From NCBI GenBank assembly GCA_025677815.1, contig JAIXMP010000006.1:1116001-1180000 (forward strand): a stretch of 64,000 nt of DNA. The letters run 5' to 3'. Positions within the stretch are counted from its first letter, which is position 1; every line of letters starts with the position of its first letter. A model generated the notes under the pieces. That model ran no database searches. It saw only the letters and a program-made list of their open reading frames with translations, and was not told the DNA's origin. The position numbers and the translations under genes are program-made. Origin of the DNA: Phascolomyces articulosus. Lineage: Eukaryota > Mucoromycota > Mucoromycetes > Mucorales > Lichtheimiaceae. Shown here in pieces: positions 1-11,401 of this stretch.

Positions 1-1167
1 TCCGACAATTTCTTGTTGGATTCGTGCTTGCTGTCTGCTTTCTTCTAATGAGCCTAAGCTACGAAGGTCGTTCACAATATCTTGTGTCTTGCCAAAATAA
101 ACTTCTTGAAGAGAGTTTCGCATCTTGAGTTCGATATCCTCTACCATACGACCAATGTTTGCAACATGAGCTGATGGATCATCCACTGGAAAGTCTTGCT
201 CAGACTAGAAGAAGGATTATATAAATCCATTAGAAATTCTCTTAATTGATATATATGTTGCATATATTTTGAAAGGGAATCCAGATTAAATTATTTTCCA
301 TAGTTTCATTAGAAAAGGTATTACCTGGCGTGTCATACTTCCGCTCAAATTTAAATTACCAAGGTCTTGGCTGTTGGTGATCATATAAAGCATCACAGTG
401 GATGTTAATTTGTAATGTGCGTTACGTCCACGTTCTTGAACTTCAAATACATGAATAGAGTCCCATGCCCCTTTCATTCGACGTACACCATCGCCAACTA
501 TACCACCCAGAAATTAGCTATTTAGATCATCAATGTAATTCCAAACAAATATACTCGTTATTTTATATACCTTTTTTGATCAACACAACAACAGCAAACT
601 TATCATCCAAATCAAATGTATAAACAGAAGAGATACCTCCTTCGTAATACATTTCTCGGTAAGTATCAAATGCTTCATTCGCTGCAACTTCAAGTTTACG
701 TAGTGTAGGCGAGGGAAGAGCTCCATCAGGAAGTTCAGGGTCATATTCATTACTCCAAGGTGATCTTTTATTTTTGAGTTTCATATATTCAGTCCCAAAT
801 CCACCGTTGTTATAAAAAAAACTGCATATTTTATGTTTAATATATTACCTGTAAGAGTCACCATCTCGGTTGTAATCGCAAATCAAATAATCTTTACCAG
901 TTTTCTCACAATGTCTAACTTTTAATGGTTGGTCAATAGCCGAAAGAAGTTCATCACCCAAGTCTGGATTCACCAAATCCAACAACTTGTTAAGGTTTTC
1001 TTCAACATTTTGAGGTGGAAGTCGGCGCATCAAGTCAAGAGCGCAATCATATTGGTCAGTCTTTATATGAATAGGGTAAAACAAGTGAATAAATATAAAT
1101 AATAAGTTAGAACCAAAATATTTTATTTTATTCAAACAAAAGTGAGGGTTAAGGGATTACGTGCCAT
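1..1167 (-). CDS. CAP2: F-actin-capping protein subunit beta, partial at the left edge
   Basis: This is the beta subunit of the CapZ heterodimer, which caps actin filament barbed ends. Exons on the minus strand are 1138-1167, 849-1060, 571-764, 325-497 and 204 to beyond base 1. The family signatures [52 protein letters not shown] and [13 protein letters not shown] follow in the canonical order, and the last visible residues ([16 protein letters not shown]) fall in the C-terminal tentacle region. Four internal junctions keep frame. The first junction is uncertain: the good donor GTAATC after ATGGCAC breaks the frame, so a weaker GTTTGA donor at 1137 is used, giving a 10-residue first exon. Only the last few codons are missing at the window edge. 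The family assignment is very secure; the start is less so. Confidence 0.93.
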
Positions 1168-1347
1168 GGTTGTTGTCTTTGCTGAGAACGAGTTACTTTG
1201 GTAGAAGAGCAAGACCAGTATTAAAGTAGGCGAACCAACCACATATTTTTTCAAAGCCAGCAATCAAATTGCCACATGCACCCATTCGATTTGCTTGTTT
1301 CTCTTGTTCTTCGTGACAAAACGCAAAATATAAAAATAAAAAGCAAG
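1168..1347. promoter_or_regulatory. Shared divergent promoter region
   Basis: Only 180 bases separate the start codons of the capping-protein gene (minus) and the lectin gene (plus). The stretch must hold both 5' leaders and probably both core promoters. No clear TATA box or named motif was recognised. That the interval works as a bidirectional promoter is inferred from the spacing alone. Confidence 0.4.
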
Positions 1348-2940
1348 ATGCGTTCCATGTTGGCAGTTATCCTTGGAACTCTGTCGTTTGTGGCAACAGT
1401 GTCCGCTCAGGCGTCTGTACCGTTACGTACACACTCCATCTCCATGCCTTATATTGGTAAAGTGTGGTTCCTGTATTATTTTGTATACGCGCTATATTCC
1501 TCCACGGACTGGTTCAAAATCTCGGATTGATACTGATGAAAACAATTTATAGACGATGAATTACAAAACCGTTGGTTTGATTTTGGCGGTGATACTCTCA
1601 TTAATACGAATCGCCATATCCGATTGACGAGTAACCGCCAATCGCAACAAGGATACTTATGGTCGCGACTGGTAATATATAACTGCAACAAGGATACTTG
1701 TAGAATATAGCTCATTGTTTTCTTTTTTCGTATTCTGTATATAGCCCTTAACAGCATCCAACTTTGAAATCGAATTTGAATTTAATGTGGAAGGTCAATC
1801 CGGTCATCTTTACGGTGACGGTATGGCGTGTAAGTAATTTCATAAAATAAAAAGAAGGTTAAAAAACGTATTAAATTTTTTCTGGATCTAATATGTCTTA
1901 TGTATAGTATGGCTCACAAAACAAAGATCAACTCCCGGACCTGTGTTTGGATCTGTTGACCAATTTGAAGGTCTTGGTGTTTTCTTTGATACTTATGATA
2001 ATGAACGAGCACATGTATGTTTTAATTGGGAAAAGCTATGCGATTCAAAGAGAAAGCAACTATAGATGTGTTCAATGGGCTTTATGTTTCAATTTCTCAC
2101 GTACCTTAAAAAACAGCGACATACATTCCCTTACATCTCTGCTATGCTTGGAGATGGTATTCAGTCTTATCAAAATGACAAGGATGGACGCAACACAGAA
2201 CTTGCTGGTTGTGAGGTAATTTTCATTTCAAAATCAATTAATGTATCTTATTTTTTTATTTACTTGATTGTTAACAAAGTATTTGAATATATAAAGGCCA
2301 ACTTCCGTGCAAAATCCTTCCCAACAAAAGCTCGTCTTACTTATTACAAGAATAACTATCTCCAATTCCAAATGATTTGGCGCGAAGAAGATGAATGGAG
2401 CGAGTGTTTTAAGGTAATACAAATTATGAGGATGGAATAATCATAACTGCATTTATAGATATATTGCTAATAATTCAAATGTTTTTTTTAAACAAAGGTA
2501 AATAATGTCCAACTCCCTGATCAAATCTATCTTGGTTTTACTGCTCATACTGGCGAGGTCACAGGTAATTGATAGGAATACGAACGTGATGGGGGTTAAG
2601 AGATAGAGGGAGAAAGAATTCAATAGTTTTAATTCTTTGGGCATCATTTTTTAGATAACCATGATATTGTGGGTGTCACTACAAAAACACTTATTGCTAA
2701 GGCAAAAGAACCTGTACCAGTAAGTTTTTTCTATTATTAACTTTTCTTCTGCTGTATTTTTTACGTTCTGCGATTGACGATTTGAAAAATTATTAGGTTC
2801 AACCTTCCGTCAACAGTAAAAAGAGTTCAGGTGGATTCTTCTCTTTCCTTTTTAAGTTGCTGATCGCTGGTGCTCTTGTTGGTGTCTTATTCGTTGCCTA
2901 TCGCATGTACGATAACAACAATCGGATGAAGAACTTTTAA
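1348..2940 (+). CDS. L-type lectin cargo receptor, VIP36/ERGIC-53 family
   Basis: This is a type I membrane lectin of the early secretory pathway that binds high-mannose glycoproteins for ER-Golgi transport. Nine exons (1348-1456, 1553-1671, 1745-1829, 1908-2014, 2117-2215, 2297-2413, 2498-2564, 2655-2719, 2797-2940) join in frame to 303 residues. They encode a signal peptide (MRSMLAVILGTLSFVATVSA) and the lectin fold with SGHLYGDGMALWLTKQ, GVFFDTYDNERAH and HTFPYISAMLGDG. The Asp and Asn positions of the metal and sugar site are present (FDTYDN). KVNNVQLPDQIYLGFTAHTGE and a C-terminal membrane helix (LFKLLIAGALVGVLFVAYRM) follow. The tail ends KNF, with a terminal aromatic residue that could serve in ER exit; no KKxx signal is seen. 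At 303 residues it is closer in size to VIP36 than to ERGIC-53, and no coiled-coil stalk is present. Confidence 0.92.
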
Positions 2941-3330
2941 AACAAAACTCGATACTGAATAGCTGGTCATATCGCCTAAATAAAGATATTTGTGTCATTT
3001 GGGATACTTTTATATATATTGCCAATTGAGAAGTAAGAAGAACATTTTAGAAGTATCATCGGCTTTATTGACAGTAAAGTTTGTTTTGTATGATAAACAG
3101 GATAATGAAAAAAGTAACGGACATAAACATATGCATGTTTTGATATGTAATATCACTGTATTTTTTATTTCAGTTATAAATTTCAACTCTTCTATCATAT
3201 AGATTTTCGCTCTATTATAATTTATTTGTTTTTATTGGCAACTTCATTATATGACATTTTATTGATTTTAATAGAGCAACTTAAAACGAGCGATTCCCTA
3301 CATTTCTCTTTGTTATAAGGATTTTGGGAG

Positions 3331-3361
<31 letters not shown>

Positions 3362-4184
3362 GATAAAAGAGTATGGAATAGATAGAAAATAGCTGATGAA
3401 CTAAAATAAAGCGAGAATATAAAAGGTTTGGGAGAATCAATGTAGGTTTCTTATATAACTATCAAAGAGTGAAGGTTAATGATGATAGTTATTTCTAGTT
3501 TCACAGTTGATATTTATATCTACTTCATGCCACATGTCAGATTGATAGTGTTTGTTGCTGCTGTTATATTTATATGATATGTACAATTGTTTACTTTAGT
3601 CAAGGTATATATTTTAAGGTAAGCGTTATAATAGTACAATTTTTGTATATAGTAGAGTTACATGATGACTTCTAGTGTGCTATGAGACGTTATAATTGCT
3701 ACTTGTATTACTCTTGCAATAGTGAAAAGTATATAACGTTTGCATATCATTGTAAATGGATATAACTTGAACAATGGATTGTAGCAACCGTATATGTTTA
3801 TTTATTATGTTTGTTGAACTTTTTTGTGATGATTTTTGTTATTGTAGTACACAATATAATGATTGATGATTATTATAGAATCGTGCTGGTAGATATCATC
3901 ACAGTGGGTGGTAGTAATTTATGAATGACTCTATATTAAATTACCCATGCGATTTAATTTACCTAACTCTGTTCGAACTACAGGTAATAGACAACCGTCA
4001 TTAAATTCCGACCCTCAGACTATTTTAACACTTTTTTGGGGCTCATTGTACCAAATGTATGTGTATGGGCACATATTTGGGTGGTTAAATTTTTACATAT
4101 AAGATTCTCAAATGTACATCCTTTTTTATTTAACAGGTGGATGATTGGCTATACTTTTTTTTACTAACGAAGATAGTCATTGAA
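2941..4184. other. Gene-free stretch after the lectin gene
   Basis: AT-rich sequence with no reading frame that looks coding. It holds the lectin 3' UTR and a GA-dinucleotide microsatellite at about 3332-3361. No RNA gene was recognised. Confidence 0.6.
3332..3361. repeat. (GA)n microsatellite
   Basis: An almost uninterrupted GA run, broken once by an extra A, in the gene-free DNA downstream of the lectin gene. Confidence 0.9.
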
Positions 4185-4760
4185 AAAATGACATTCCTGA
4201 TGATTTGCGTATCATAGCAGCTTCTATAATTTTGTATGGATATTTTATGATATCGAAAGATGAAAAAGTGATGGTGTATAAGAAATGTGTATCCAAGACA
4301 AAAGAAGCTGCGATGCATATGGTGTAGGGAATGAAGAGTAGCAGGAACATCCAACAAAAGAATTGATTGATATGTATATTCCAAAAAAGGCAAGCGATTT
4401 AGGTTGACAAGCGAATAATTAAATCATAAGTTACTGAATAGAAAGTTTACCAAGAAAAAAAAAAAAGAAAAAGACGACTGGTATGTGATTAATTTATGGT
4501 ATACAACTAGAAGTCGTTAATTTATTTAACCGATGATATTAATTATTTGTTTATCTATATAGAAGAAACAAGGAAATAAAGTGATTGATTATGTATTGAA
4601 GACACTTGAAATTGATACAATGGTTTACACTAATTCAACCGAAATCGCTCGTGTCCACAAGATCTAAATGTATATCCTGGATAAGACCACCCATCCCATG
4701 CAAGTCATTGAAATGAATGACCAACTAAAAACAATCACGAAAGCTGGAACCTCAATATGT
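4185..4760 (+). pseudogene. Decayed coding relic of unknown family
   Basis: Two blocks read like protein but are broken. Around 4188-4328 a frame gives DDLRIIAASIILYGYFMISK followed by a KKC/SKTKEAA stretch and then a stop. Around 4570-4740 another frame gives VIDYVLKTLEIDTMVYTNST, then ARVHK, an in-frame stop, and MQVIEMNDQLKTITKAGTS. No start codon, splice structure or long frame ties the blocks together. I do not recognise the family; it may be a fragment of a dispersed gene or of a transposon. The interpretation as a relic rests on amino-acid texture only. Confidence 0.3.
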
Positions 4761-4785
4761 TTTATATATCGTTTTTTTTATTGCT

Positions 4786-6170
4786 TTATGTTCTTACACC
4801 GCTATTGTAAACCCGATTTCTTTTCGTAAATGATCTTGGTGGAGGTAAATCATTAATGCTCCTAAAAGTAAAACGTCCATTTCCTTCAGATAATGGTGGA
4901 TCAGTTGTTGTAGCGTTATTACTTTGTGTTTTGATAGGTGGTTTCGGGGCAGATCCAGAACCCCAACGTGATAAAACAGGGTTGGATGTTACTTTAGGTG
5001 CAGATGGTGGTCGAATGGATGATGATACACCAGTAGGTGGTGGTGGAGGAGGAGGAGGCGGCGGAGCTGCTCCTACTGAAGATGGTACTGGTGGAGGTGG
5101 TGGTGGCGGAGGTATGTTTGGTGATGTGGATGAAGAAGTAGAGGATGAACGCTTTCTCCCTGGTGGTAAAGGAGGTGGAATTGCAAGATTGGCGGCGGAT
5201 CGAACCGGGCTTGGCATAGGAGGAGTAGGACGGGAAGGACTTGCACGTCCTGGTGGTGGTGGCACTTGACGATTTGGTGTACTTGGAGGTGGTGGGACTG
5301 CACGTGGTGGAGTAGGAGGAACAGCACGTTGTGGAGAACTACTGGATCGATTTCTTCCGCCCGGTAAAGCAGGTGGTGCAAGTGATGGTGGTTTTGGTGG
5401 CGAAGGTATTGCTGCACCTCCAGGCGGTGGTGGAGGTGGTGGAGGAGGTGGAATACCACCTCCTCCTACAGGTGGCGGCGGTGGTGGTGGTGGAACTGTA
5501 CCACTTGGTGCAGCAGGTGAATTACGACCTGGTATAGGTGGAGGTGCTTTAAATGAACGTGGAAGAGTTTGAGTCGAAGATGCTGGGATAGCTGGTTTGC
5601 TTGGCAATGAAAAACGTGGTACTGAACTACCGCCAGAAGGTACAGGTGGAGGTACTGATGCAGCTGGTGTATTGTCTTTTCTCAAGTTGAAAAATAATAT
5701 ATTAGCGGCCCTCATTCAGTTGTTTTATTTTTATAATTATTCTCCCCCCTAAGTTTTTTCCCATTTTATTACCTGATGATTGACCTCGACCCGTCGAAAC
5801 GGCACCTCGGGTTTTACGTAGTGTTGGCATTCCATTCGCAAAAAGACCGCCTAATTGAGGGCCTCCTCCAAGGCTTGGTGCTGATGCTGGAGTAGCTGAA
5901 GAAACACCACCGCTACTTGCACTACTTCCACCGCCCATACTGGGAATAGGAGGTCGAGCCATTCCACCACCAGATGATGGAGCACTTGGTCTTGGATCTA
6001 TATATTAAAAAAGATTTATTATAAAAATCGGTCATATAGATTATTATTTAAAATTTTGAAAAAACATATATATCAAACTTACTCCCAACTTGTGGGGCTG
6101 ATCTGTCATTCGTAACAGCTTTTTTCAGCTTTCTCCCTTTATGAATGTCTTGTAAAAGTTTACTGTCCAT
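4786..6170 (-). CDS. WIP/verprolin homologue, WH2-domain actin regulator
   Basis: This is a proline-rich actin-cytoskeleton adaptor that binds actin monomers and WASP/Las17 during endocytosis and polarised growth. Exons 6083-6170, 5773-5997 and 4786-5675 join in frame to 400 residues. The first exon is a WH2 motif (LLQDIHKGRKLKKAVTNDRS). The second holds the conserved GGLFANGMPTLRKTRG block that also follows the WH2 in human WIP. The long third exon is dominated by poly-proline runs (profilin and SH3 ligands). The C terminus (GRFTFRSINDLPPPRSF) matches the WASP-binding segment of WIP, with its central DLPPP. The third-exon acceptor is the second AG of GAGAAAAG, the one that keeps frame. The opposite strand of the proline run is also open but is only a shadow of this gene. 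Confidence 0.93.
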
Positions 6171-7644
6171 GGCAGTAGTAAAAAAAGGGAAGTTCGAATT
6201 AAACAAGTATTTGCATTGCACACCCCACTTAAAAAATAAAAATAATTATCCCCGGCGGACCAACCAATAAAATCGAATCATACAACGCCGCCCTGTCTTT
6301 GTTATTATGATAGTATAGCATCACATATTAGCTGCGTGTCTTCTTTATACAGTACTTTATGATGGCTAGAGATGAAATTTATTGTGAGAAAGAATAATAA
6401 TAATGTGTTATAATAATAAGTTTTAATGAGTTGTTGCAATTGGCTTCATGATATTGATGCTGTTGGTCCCTTTCAATTATGTAATCACATTTAATTGAAA
6501 AGACCGTTTATGAAATTGAATGAAGAGTGGTTTTTATTATTATATCCCATTGGTTGTTAATAATGTTAAATTTGTTTGTTTACGCGACTAAATAAAGAAC
6601 TAAGTTTCGGAAGCATGGGATACAACATGAGCAAGTTGGTTCGTATTAAAATTTATATCATCATGAGCGTACTGTTAATGTCTTGAAGACTGAGGTAAGT
6701 TGGTTACTATAGTGTAGTGCATGTTCTGATGACTTTGCACTTCATGTATATTTTTCATTCATTTGGACCATAATAAACTGAATATACTATAATGATGTAG
6801 CAGCATCCCATTTAAGCGAACTGAAGAAGGATATATAGAAAACAGCAAGAGGAGAAGACGGTAATTTTGGGTTTTTGGATTTACCTTTAGAAGAGAATGG
6901 TTTCATCATTGTTACAAAAATGGTTACTTAAACATTCCACACTGTTCCAAATAAATATTTTACAGGGTATATAGTTACCTTTTAAATAATGGATGATCAG
7001 GAAGATATTTGTACTACATGTATCGAGTAATAATTTTCATATTGATAACAAAATCTATTATATAGTCTATGATTCAGTAAATTCCTTTTTAATAGTTATA
7101 TAAAGTATAAGAAGATGTAGGGTATTCAAAGAAGCTCTTGTTTATTATTATTATTAATTAAAGATGAATAAAGCCGAGCGAAACAAAAAGATAAACCGGG
7201 AATAAAGTAAAAGAAAAAAATGCTTCCGTGCCTCCGAACTCTTGGCTTTTTTTTTTTTTTTTTACTTTTACATGCAAACAAAACGTCAATTGTTTTGTTG
7301 TTCTTTTTTTGGTCTTGGTTGTATAAAAATACAACGTCAAACAAAACTATTAGTGGTAGTTATATATAAATATTATCATTTTTGGCTCATTCATCTTGGC
7401 AAAATAGAAAAATAGGTCATTTGACTCTTATTATTATTATCTGAAAGGCTGGTGATCTGTTTATTATTAAACAGACAATCAAAAGAGCTTTCTTTTCACA
7501 CCAGCCCCCAGAATAGTTGAGTTGACTGGTACAAAACTGGGTTTGAAGAAGAAAAAAATATACTTTTGAAATGAATGAATATCACCCCCGCCACAAAGTA
7601 GTACTGAAACCTGATCTACTATATAATAATAAAAGTTATCATTT
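6171..7644. other. Gene-free stretch upstream of WIP
   Basis: AT-rich sequence containing the WIP promoter and leader on the minus strand. There is a long poly(T) tract near 7245-7263. No coding frame or RNA gene was recognised. Confidence 0.55.
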
Positions 7645-7719
7645 GTTGCTATGGTAACTATAAGTATTCATAATTTCGTTGTCATGGTAACTATTAAGCA
7701 TCATGGTTGTCACAGTACC
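7645..7719. promoter_or_regulatory. Tandem RFX-type X-boxes
   Basis: Two near-palindromic 14-mers, GTTGCTATGGTAAC at 7645-7658 and GTTGTCATGGTAAC at 7678-7691, match the RFX-family X-box pattern (GTNRYC, short spacer, RGYAAC). A third, weaker copy, GTTGTCACAGTACC, lies at 7706-7719. Starts are 33 and 28 bases apart, close to three helical turns. They lie about 430 bases upstream of the start codon of the plus-strand membrane-glycosyltransferase gene. Fungi have RFX/Crt1-type regulators; that one binds here is inference. Confidence 0.5.
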
Positions 7720-7858
7720 CTATTCTGATAATATTGGAAAATAAGATCGTCCTGTAAGGTGACACAAAAAAATCTATTTTTGGTCTTCAGAACAAAATCT
7801 TAGCAAACCAAATAGTGCACGCACACTTTTCCATTTTCTATCCCGACCAAACACAGTT

Positions 7859-7931
7859 TTTTTTTTTTTTTTTACAACTAAGTATACTTCTACTTTCTCT
7901 TCTTTCTCTTCTTCTTTCCCTTCTTCTTTTT
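7859..7931 (+). promoter_or_regulatory. Poly(T)/CT-rich leader tract
   Basis: A run of about 16 T followed by repeated TTCTTC/TCTCTT pyrimidine blocks, 200-270 bases before the start codon at 8131. Such tracts are common in fungal promoters and 5' leaders. No specific factor is claimed. Confidence 0.4.
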
Positions 7932-8130
7932 TACTTCCATAACCCCGGAAAACATTAACAAGAAGTATATTTTATATATACATAATATATAATAAGCAGT
8001 TAAACTGCGAGGGAATCCTACATATTGTCTTTTTTTTATTTCCCCTTTTTTTCACATTTTTTTTTCGTATACTTTCCCCTTAAATATACTTTCTTTGTTA
8101 TCTATAACAAAATATTTTTATACAATCGTC

Positions 8131-10721
8131 ATGCGAGATTCTCTTTTTAAAATGTTCAGTTCTGTAAGACTGGTACAAGAAGTCTCGAGATCAGCAGCTC
8201 CTTCTTCTTCAACAATAAATAATGATAGTAATAATAATAATAATACCAGCAATAGTAATTCCAATAACAACAACAACAACTCTGAGATTGTTTTGTCTGT
8301 CGATACCAATACTACACAAACAACAATGACAACCAACACGACTCCATCATTAATAATAGACGATTTACAATCACATGCTAACACATTAATACGTCAAGAA
8401 CAACAGCCATCATCGTCATCATCACCTTTTTGGCCATCGCATTCCGTTCAACCAATGCCGTTTTCTTTTAATAACTATACGCCAGCAGCACCTAGTTTAC
8501 CCCTCTGGATCTCATCGTACAGTTATAATAAACCTGCACGTGGAATCCGTAGTCTGTTTCTCGGCTTGACACAACCATCTTCATCATTGTCACAATCCAC
8601 TATAGCTGCCACTACACCAAATACTGCTTCTACAACCATGTCAACAAATCCACGAACACATACTCGGAGAAACTCAAGACACGCTCGACGATCATCAAGA
8701 CAAATATACAATATGTCCAATAAACCAAGTCGGAGGGGTAGTAAATCATGGATGGCAACAGGAGGAAAGGCAGATGCAAAAGATAAATCAAAATCACAAA
8801 AGTTATTATGTTTATGGCCACTTCCTGTGATGACGCGCTATACGATACTTATTTCCTTTATCATCTCTTCGTTGAATTTTTTCAATATTCTTAACGTGAC
8901 ATGCTCTTCTCCTTCTTATGTGATCTATCGTCTCGAAATCCTGAATATGTTTTTATCAACCTTTTTGTTTGATTGGACATTACAAGGTGTGTTACTTTTT
9001 GGATGGAATATTTTGGTACTCGGACTCTTTGAAGGTTCGTTAACTCATATGCTCGGTGGAACACGGCGATTTATTCGTGTATTGATGAGTATTGTGTTTG
9101 GTGTATTTGCACTTCGACAAGCTCTTGGTTATGTATTTTCAAAATCAACGGGCTGGGCTGTACCTATGCTTTTCTTTAGCAATTCAATGCATGAGTGTAA
9201 TCAAGGTATGTATCTAAATTGGTTTATTGGAATGTGTTGGGTTTATATAAATATGGGTATGGATAATGTGCGTGTAAAAGAACAAAAAAGGAAATTTAAC
9301 TTTACTGGTATTATTTTTTTAGGTATTGCACCATTCCTCTTTGCATTGTTAGTCGTCCAATCATTAAGTATTGATGATAAATATATTATGATCTATGGTA
9401 CGGCCGAAGATCTTAATCGAAAGGTGACCGTGCGCAAAGTCACGCTACAATTATTCATGTGTCTTGTCAACTACACTACCAAAAATATTCTATGGTGGTC
9501 TTTGACTGGTCTTCTTACTGGATTCGTGGTAGCCCAAATAGCTTATACTTGTATTATTACTAAAAGTGACCGGCAACAACAACAGCAGCAACGCGATTTG
9601 TGGGATGCAACCTATACTACCAATGGAAAGGATATGATTGAAGAATATCAACGAAATACCATTAAATCAACCACGCCACTGTGGCGCTTATTATGGTCTG
9701 CGCTAAAAAAAGGAACCGCTGTCGTCATGATCACGTTACCAGTGCTATTTATTTTTAATAGCTATTACTATTCTCGGGGTAATACATTGGTCGATCCTGA
9801 TGTCTTGAATCAGCTGACGCATGATCGTTACATGTTTACATTTGTTGTTATGACAGCCCCACGTCGTGGTGATCCACCTTTATTGTCGACCACCCTTTCT
9901 TCTTATCTTGAAAACTGGCCAGTCGATCCGGAACCCAATTCATTATACAATCGAGTACAAATAATGGTGTATACACATTTCAGCAATCACGCTCAATTTG
10001 ATGTTGCAAAGGAAAAATTCTCAAATGATTTGAAAGGCCAACGTTATCTTAAATGGGTACGAGAAGAAGGTGAACAAATGAATCAGCGACTCCATGTATC
10101 CAAGGCACTTCAATTAGCAGCCAATAGTTTCCAAAGTTCTTATATTGCTTTGGTGGAAGATGACTTCCCAGTATGTGGATCCAATGCTTGGCGAAATATT
10201 GAAAACGTTATTTATGAAGCAAGTGAACATGCACCAGATCATTGTGGTGTATTCGTTGCAACCGGTGGAAGGTAAGATTTTCATTGCTGCTTTTGATAAT
10301 AGAAGACCTGTGTTTCTTTATGAATATTAACCTTTAAAATTTATATATTTTATAGTGGTCTCTTTTTAAAACCTGATATTGCCCAAGTAGTTTCCGAAAT
10401 CCTCTTGGAATATAAAGATACACCACCAGATATCATCATTCAAAAATGTTTACGTGGTGATTTACCAGAATGTAATCAATGTAAACAATCTTTAATAACA
10501 AGTAAAACTCTTCTTATGCATCATATTGGATATAATACATCAACTAGCGATGATCGTGTATATACAAAAGACCAATTTCAATGTGGCTGGCGACACCCTT
10601 TTGTAAGTATTTCCATATCTTTTTGATACTATTTTTACTATATTATATAATCAATTAAAAATACTTATATTTTTTATATAATGTTTATTAGAATGGTGAT
10701 CCTAGTGTAATTACACTATAG
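8131..10721 (+). CDS. Multi-pass membrane protein: rhomboid-like region fused to a glycosyltransferase-like domain
   Basis: Exons 8131-10271, 10356-10602 and 10692-10721 join to 805 residues. Residues 1 to about 230 are Ser/Asn/Thr-rich and probably cytosolic. A membrane region follows with LFGWNILVLGLFEGSLTHML and a cluster of hydrophobic helices, resembling the non-catalytic rhomboid-like UBAC2/DSC2 type; no catalytic GxSG serine motif is visible. After a further helix, the C-terminal part has FVVMTAPRRGDPPLLSTTL, the acidic motif YIALVEDDF, LLEYKDTPPDIIIQKCLRG and LMHHIGYNTST. These resemble GnT-IV (GT54)-like or PGAP4-like transferases in motif order, with EDD as the likely metal/nucleotide-sugar site. 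The start at 8131 is the first in-frame ATG; 8152 is an alternative. Likely site: ER or Golgi membrane. The substrate is unknown. Confidence 0.75.
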
Positions 10722-11401
10722 ACAAAAAAATATATACAAGAATTATTGTGCTAAACATATTAGAATGCACATTTTTTATAAACCCCCCAAAGAAAATGAA
10801 CCCCTTCAATTAATACCGCATTTCTTTTTTTTATGATCATTTACTTCCAACTTATTATTTCACTTTAACCGACACACACATTTATATATATAAATACAAT
10901 CGCACTCACTTCTTATTCAAAACCCATTATCACCCTTACCCATTGCATTTTATTATAGTATATTCCATTTGATGTTTATTTATTATTATTACTATTATTA
11001 CTATTATTACTACCATTACTACCATTACTATTATTATTATTTTATTACTATTTTACCTTTAGTATCTTATTCTAATACTTCTTCCCTTTCAACTTATTAA
11101 AAACATTCTTGTACTTATAATAATAAGCAAAAAAAAATGCAACCCACGAGTTTGACATGAAATGCCCATATCGAGAAGTTGTTAGCGTGCTTTATCAAAT
11201 GATCAAAATACCAAACTTGGTTTGCAAGGAGTAGTACATATACACCCCCACCCCCACCCTCAACCAACCTAACAACCCCACTTACATCGCGCATGCATAT
11301 CGTCTTTTTTTTAATCGTTTTTTTTTCTCTTTCTCTTTTCCCTTCCATTCTTATTTGAAACTTGCTTATTATTCCTTTACTGTTTGTATTGAAGCCAAGC
11401 C
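10722..11401. other. Gene-free stretch with trinucleotide repeats
   Basis: 3' UTR of the preceding gene, an imperfect ATT/ACT/ACC trinucleotide repeat at about 10978-11055, a C-rich patch near 11243-11280, and a pyrimidine tract (about 11305-11350) leading into the next start codon. No coding frame was recognised. Confidence 0.55.
10978..11055. repeat. Imperfect trinucleotide repeat (TTA/CTA/CCA)
   Basis: A tract of TTATTA, CTATTA and CCATTA units in phase over about 75 bases, degenerate at both ends. Confidence 0.8.

Noticed and set aside
4856..5537. Glycine-rich plus-strand open frames across 4856-5537
   Set aside because: They are the reverse reading of the poly-proline exon of the WIP gene, which has WH2 and WASP-binding motifs and in-frame introns on the minus strand.
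7126..7344. Two overlapping minus-strand frames around a poly(T) tract
   Set aside because: They are mainly lysine runs and frames produced by homopolymers, and lack coding texture.
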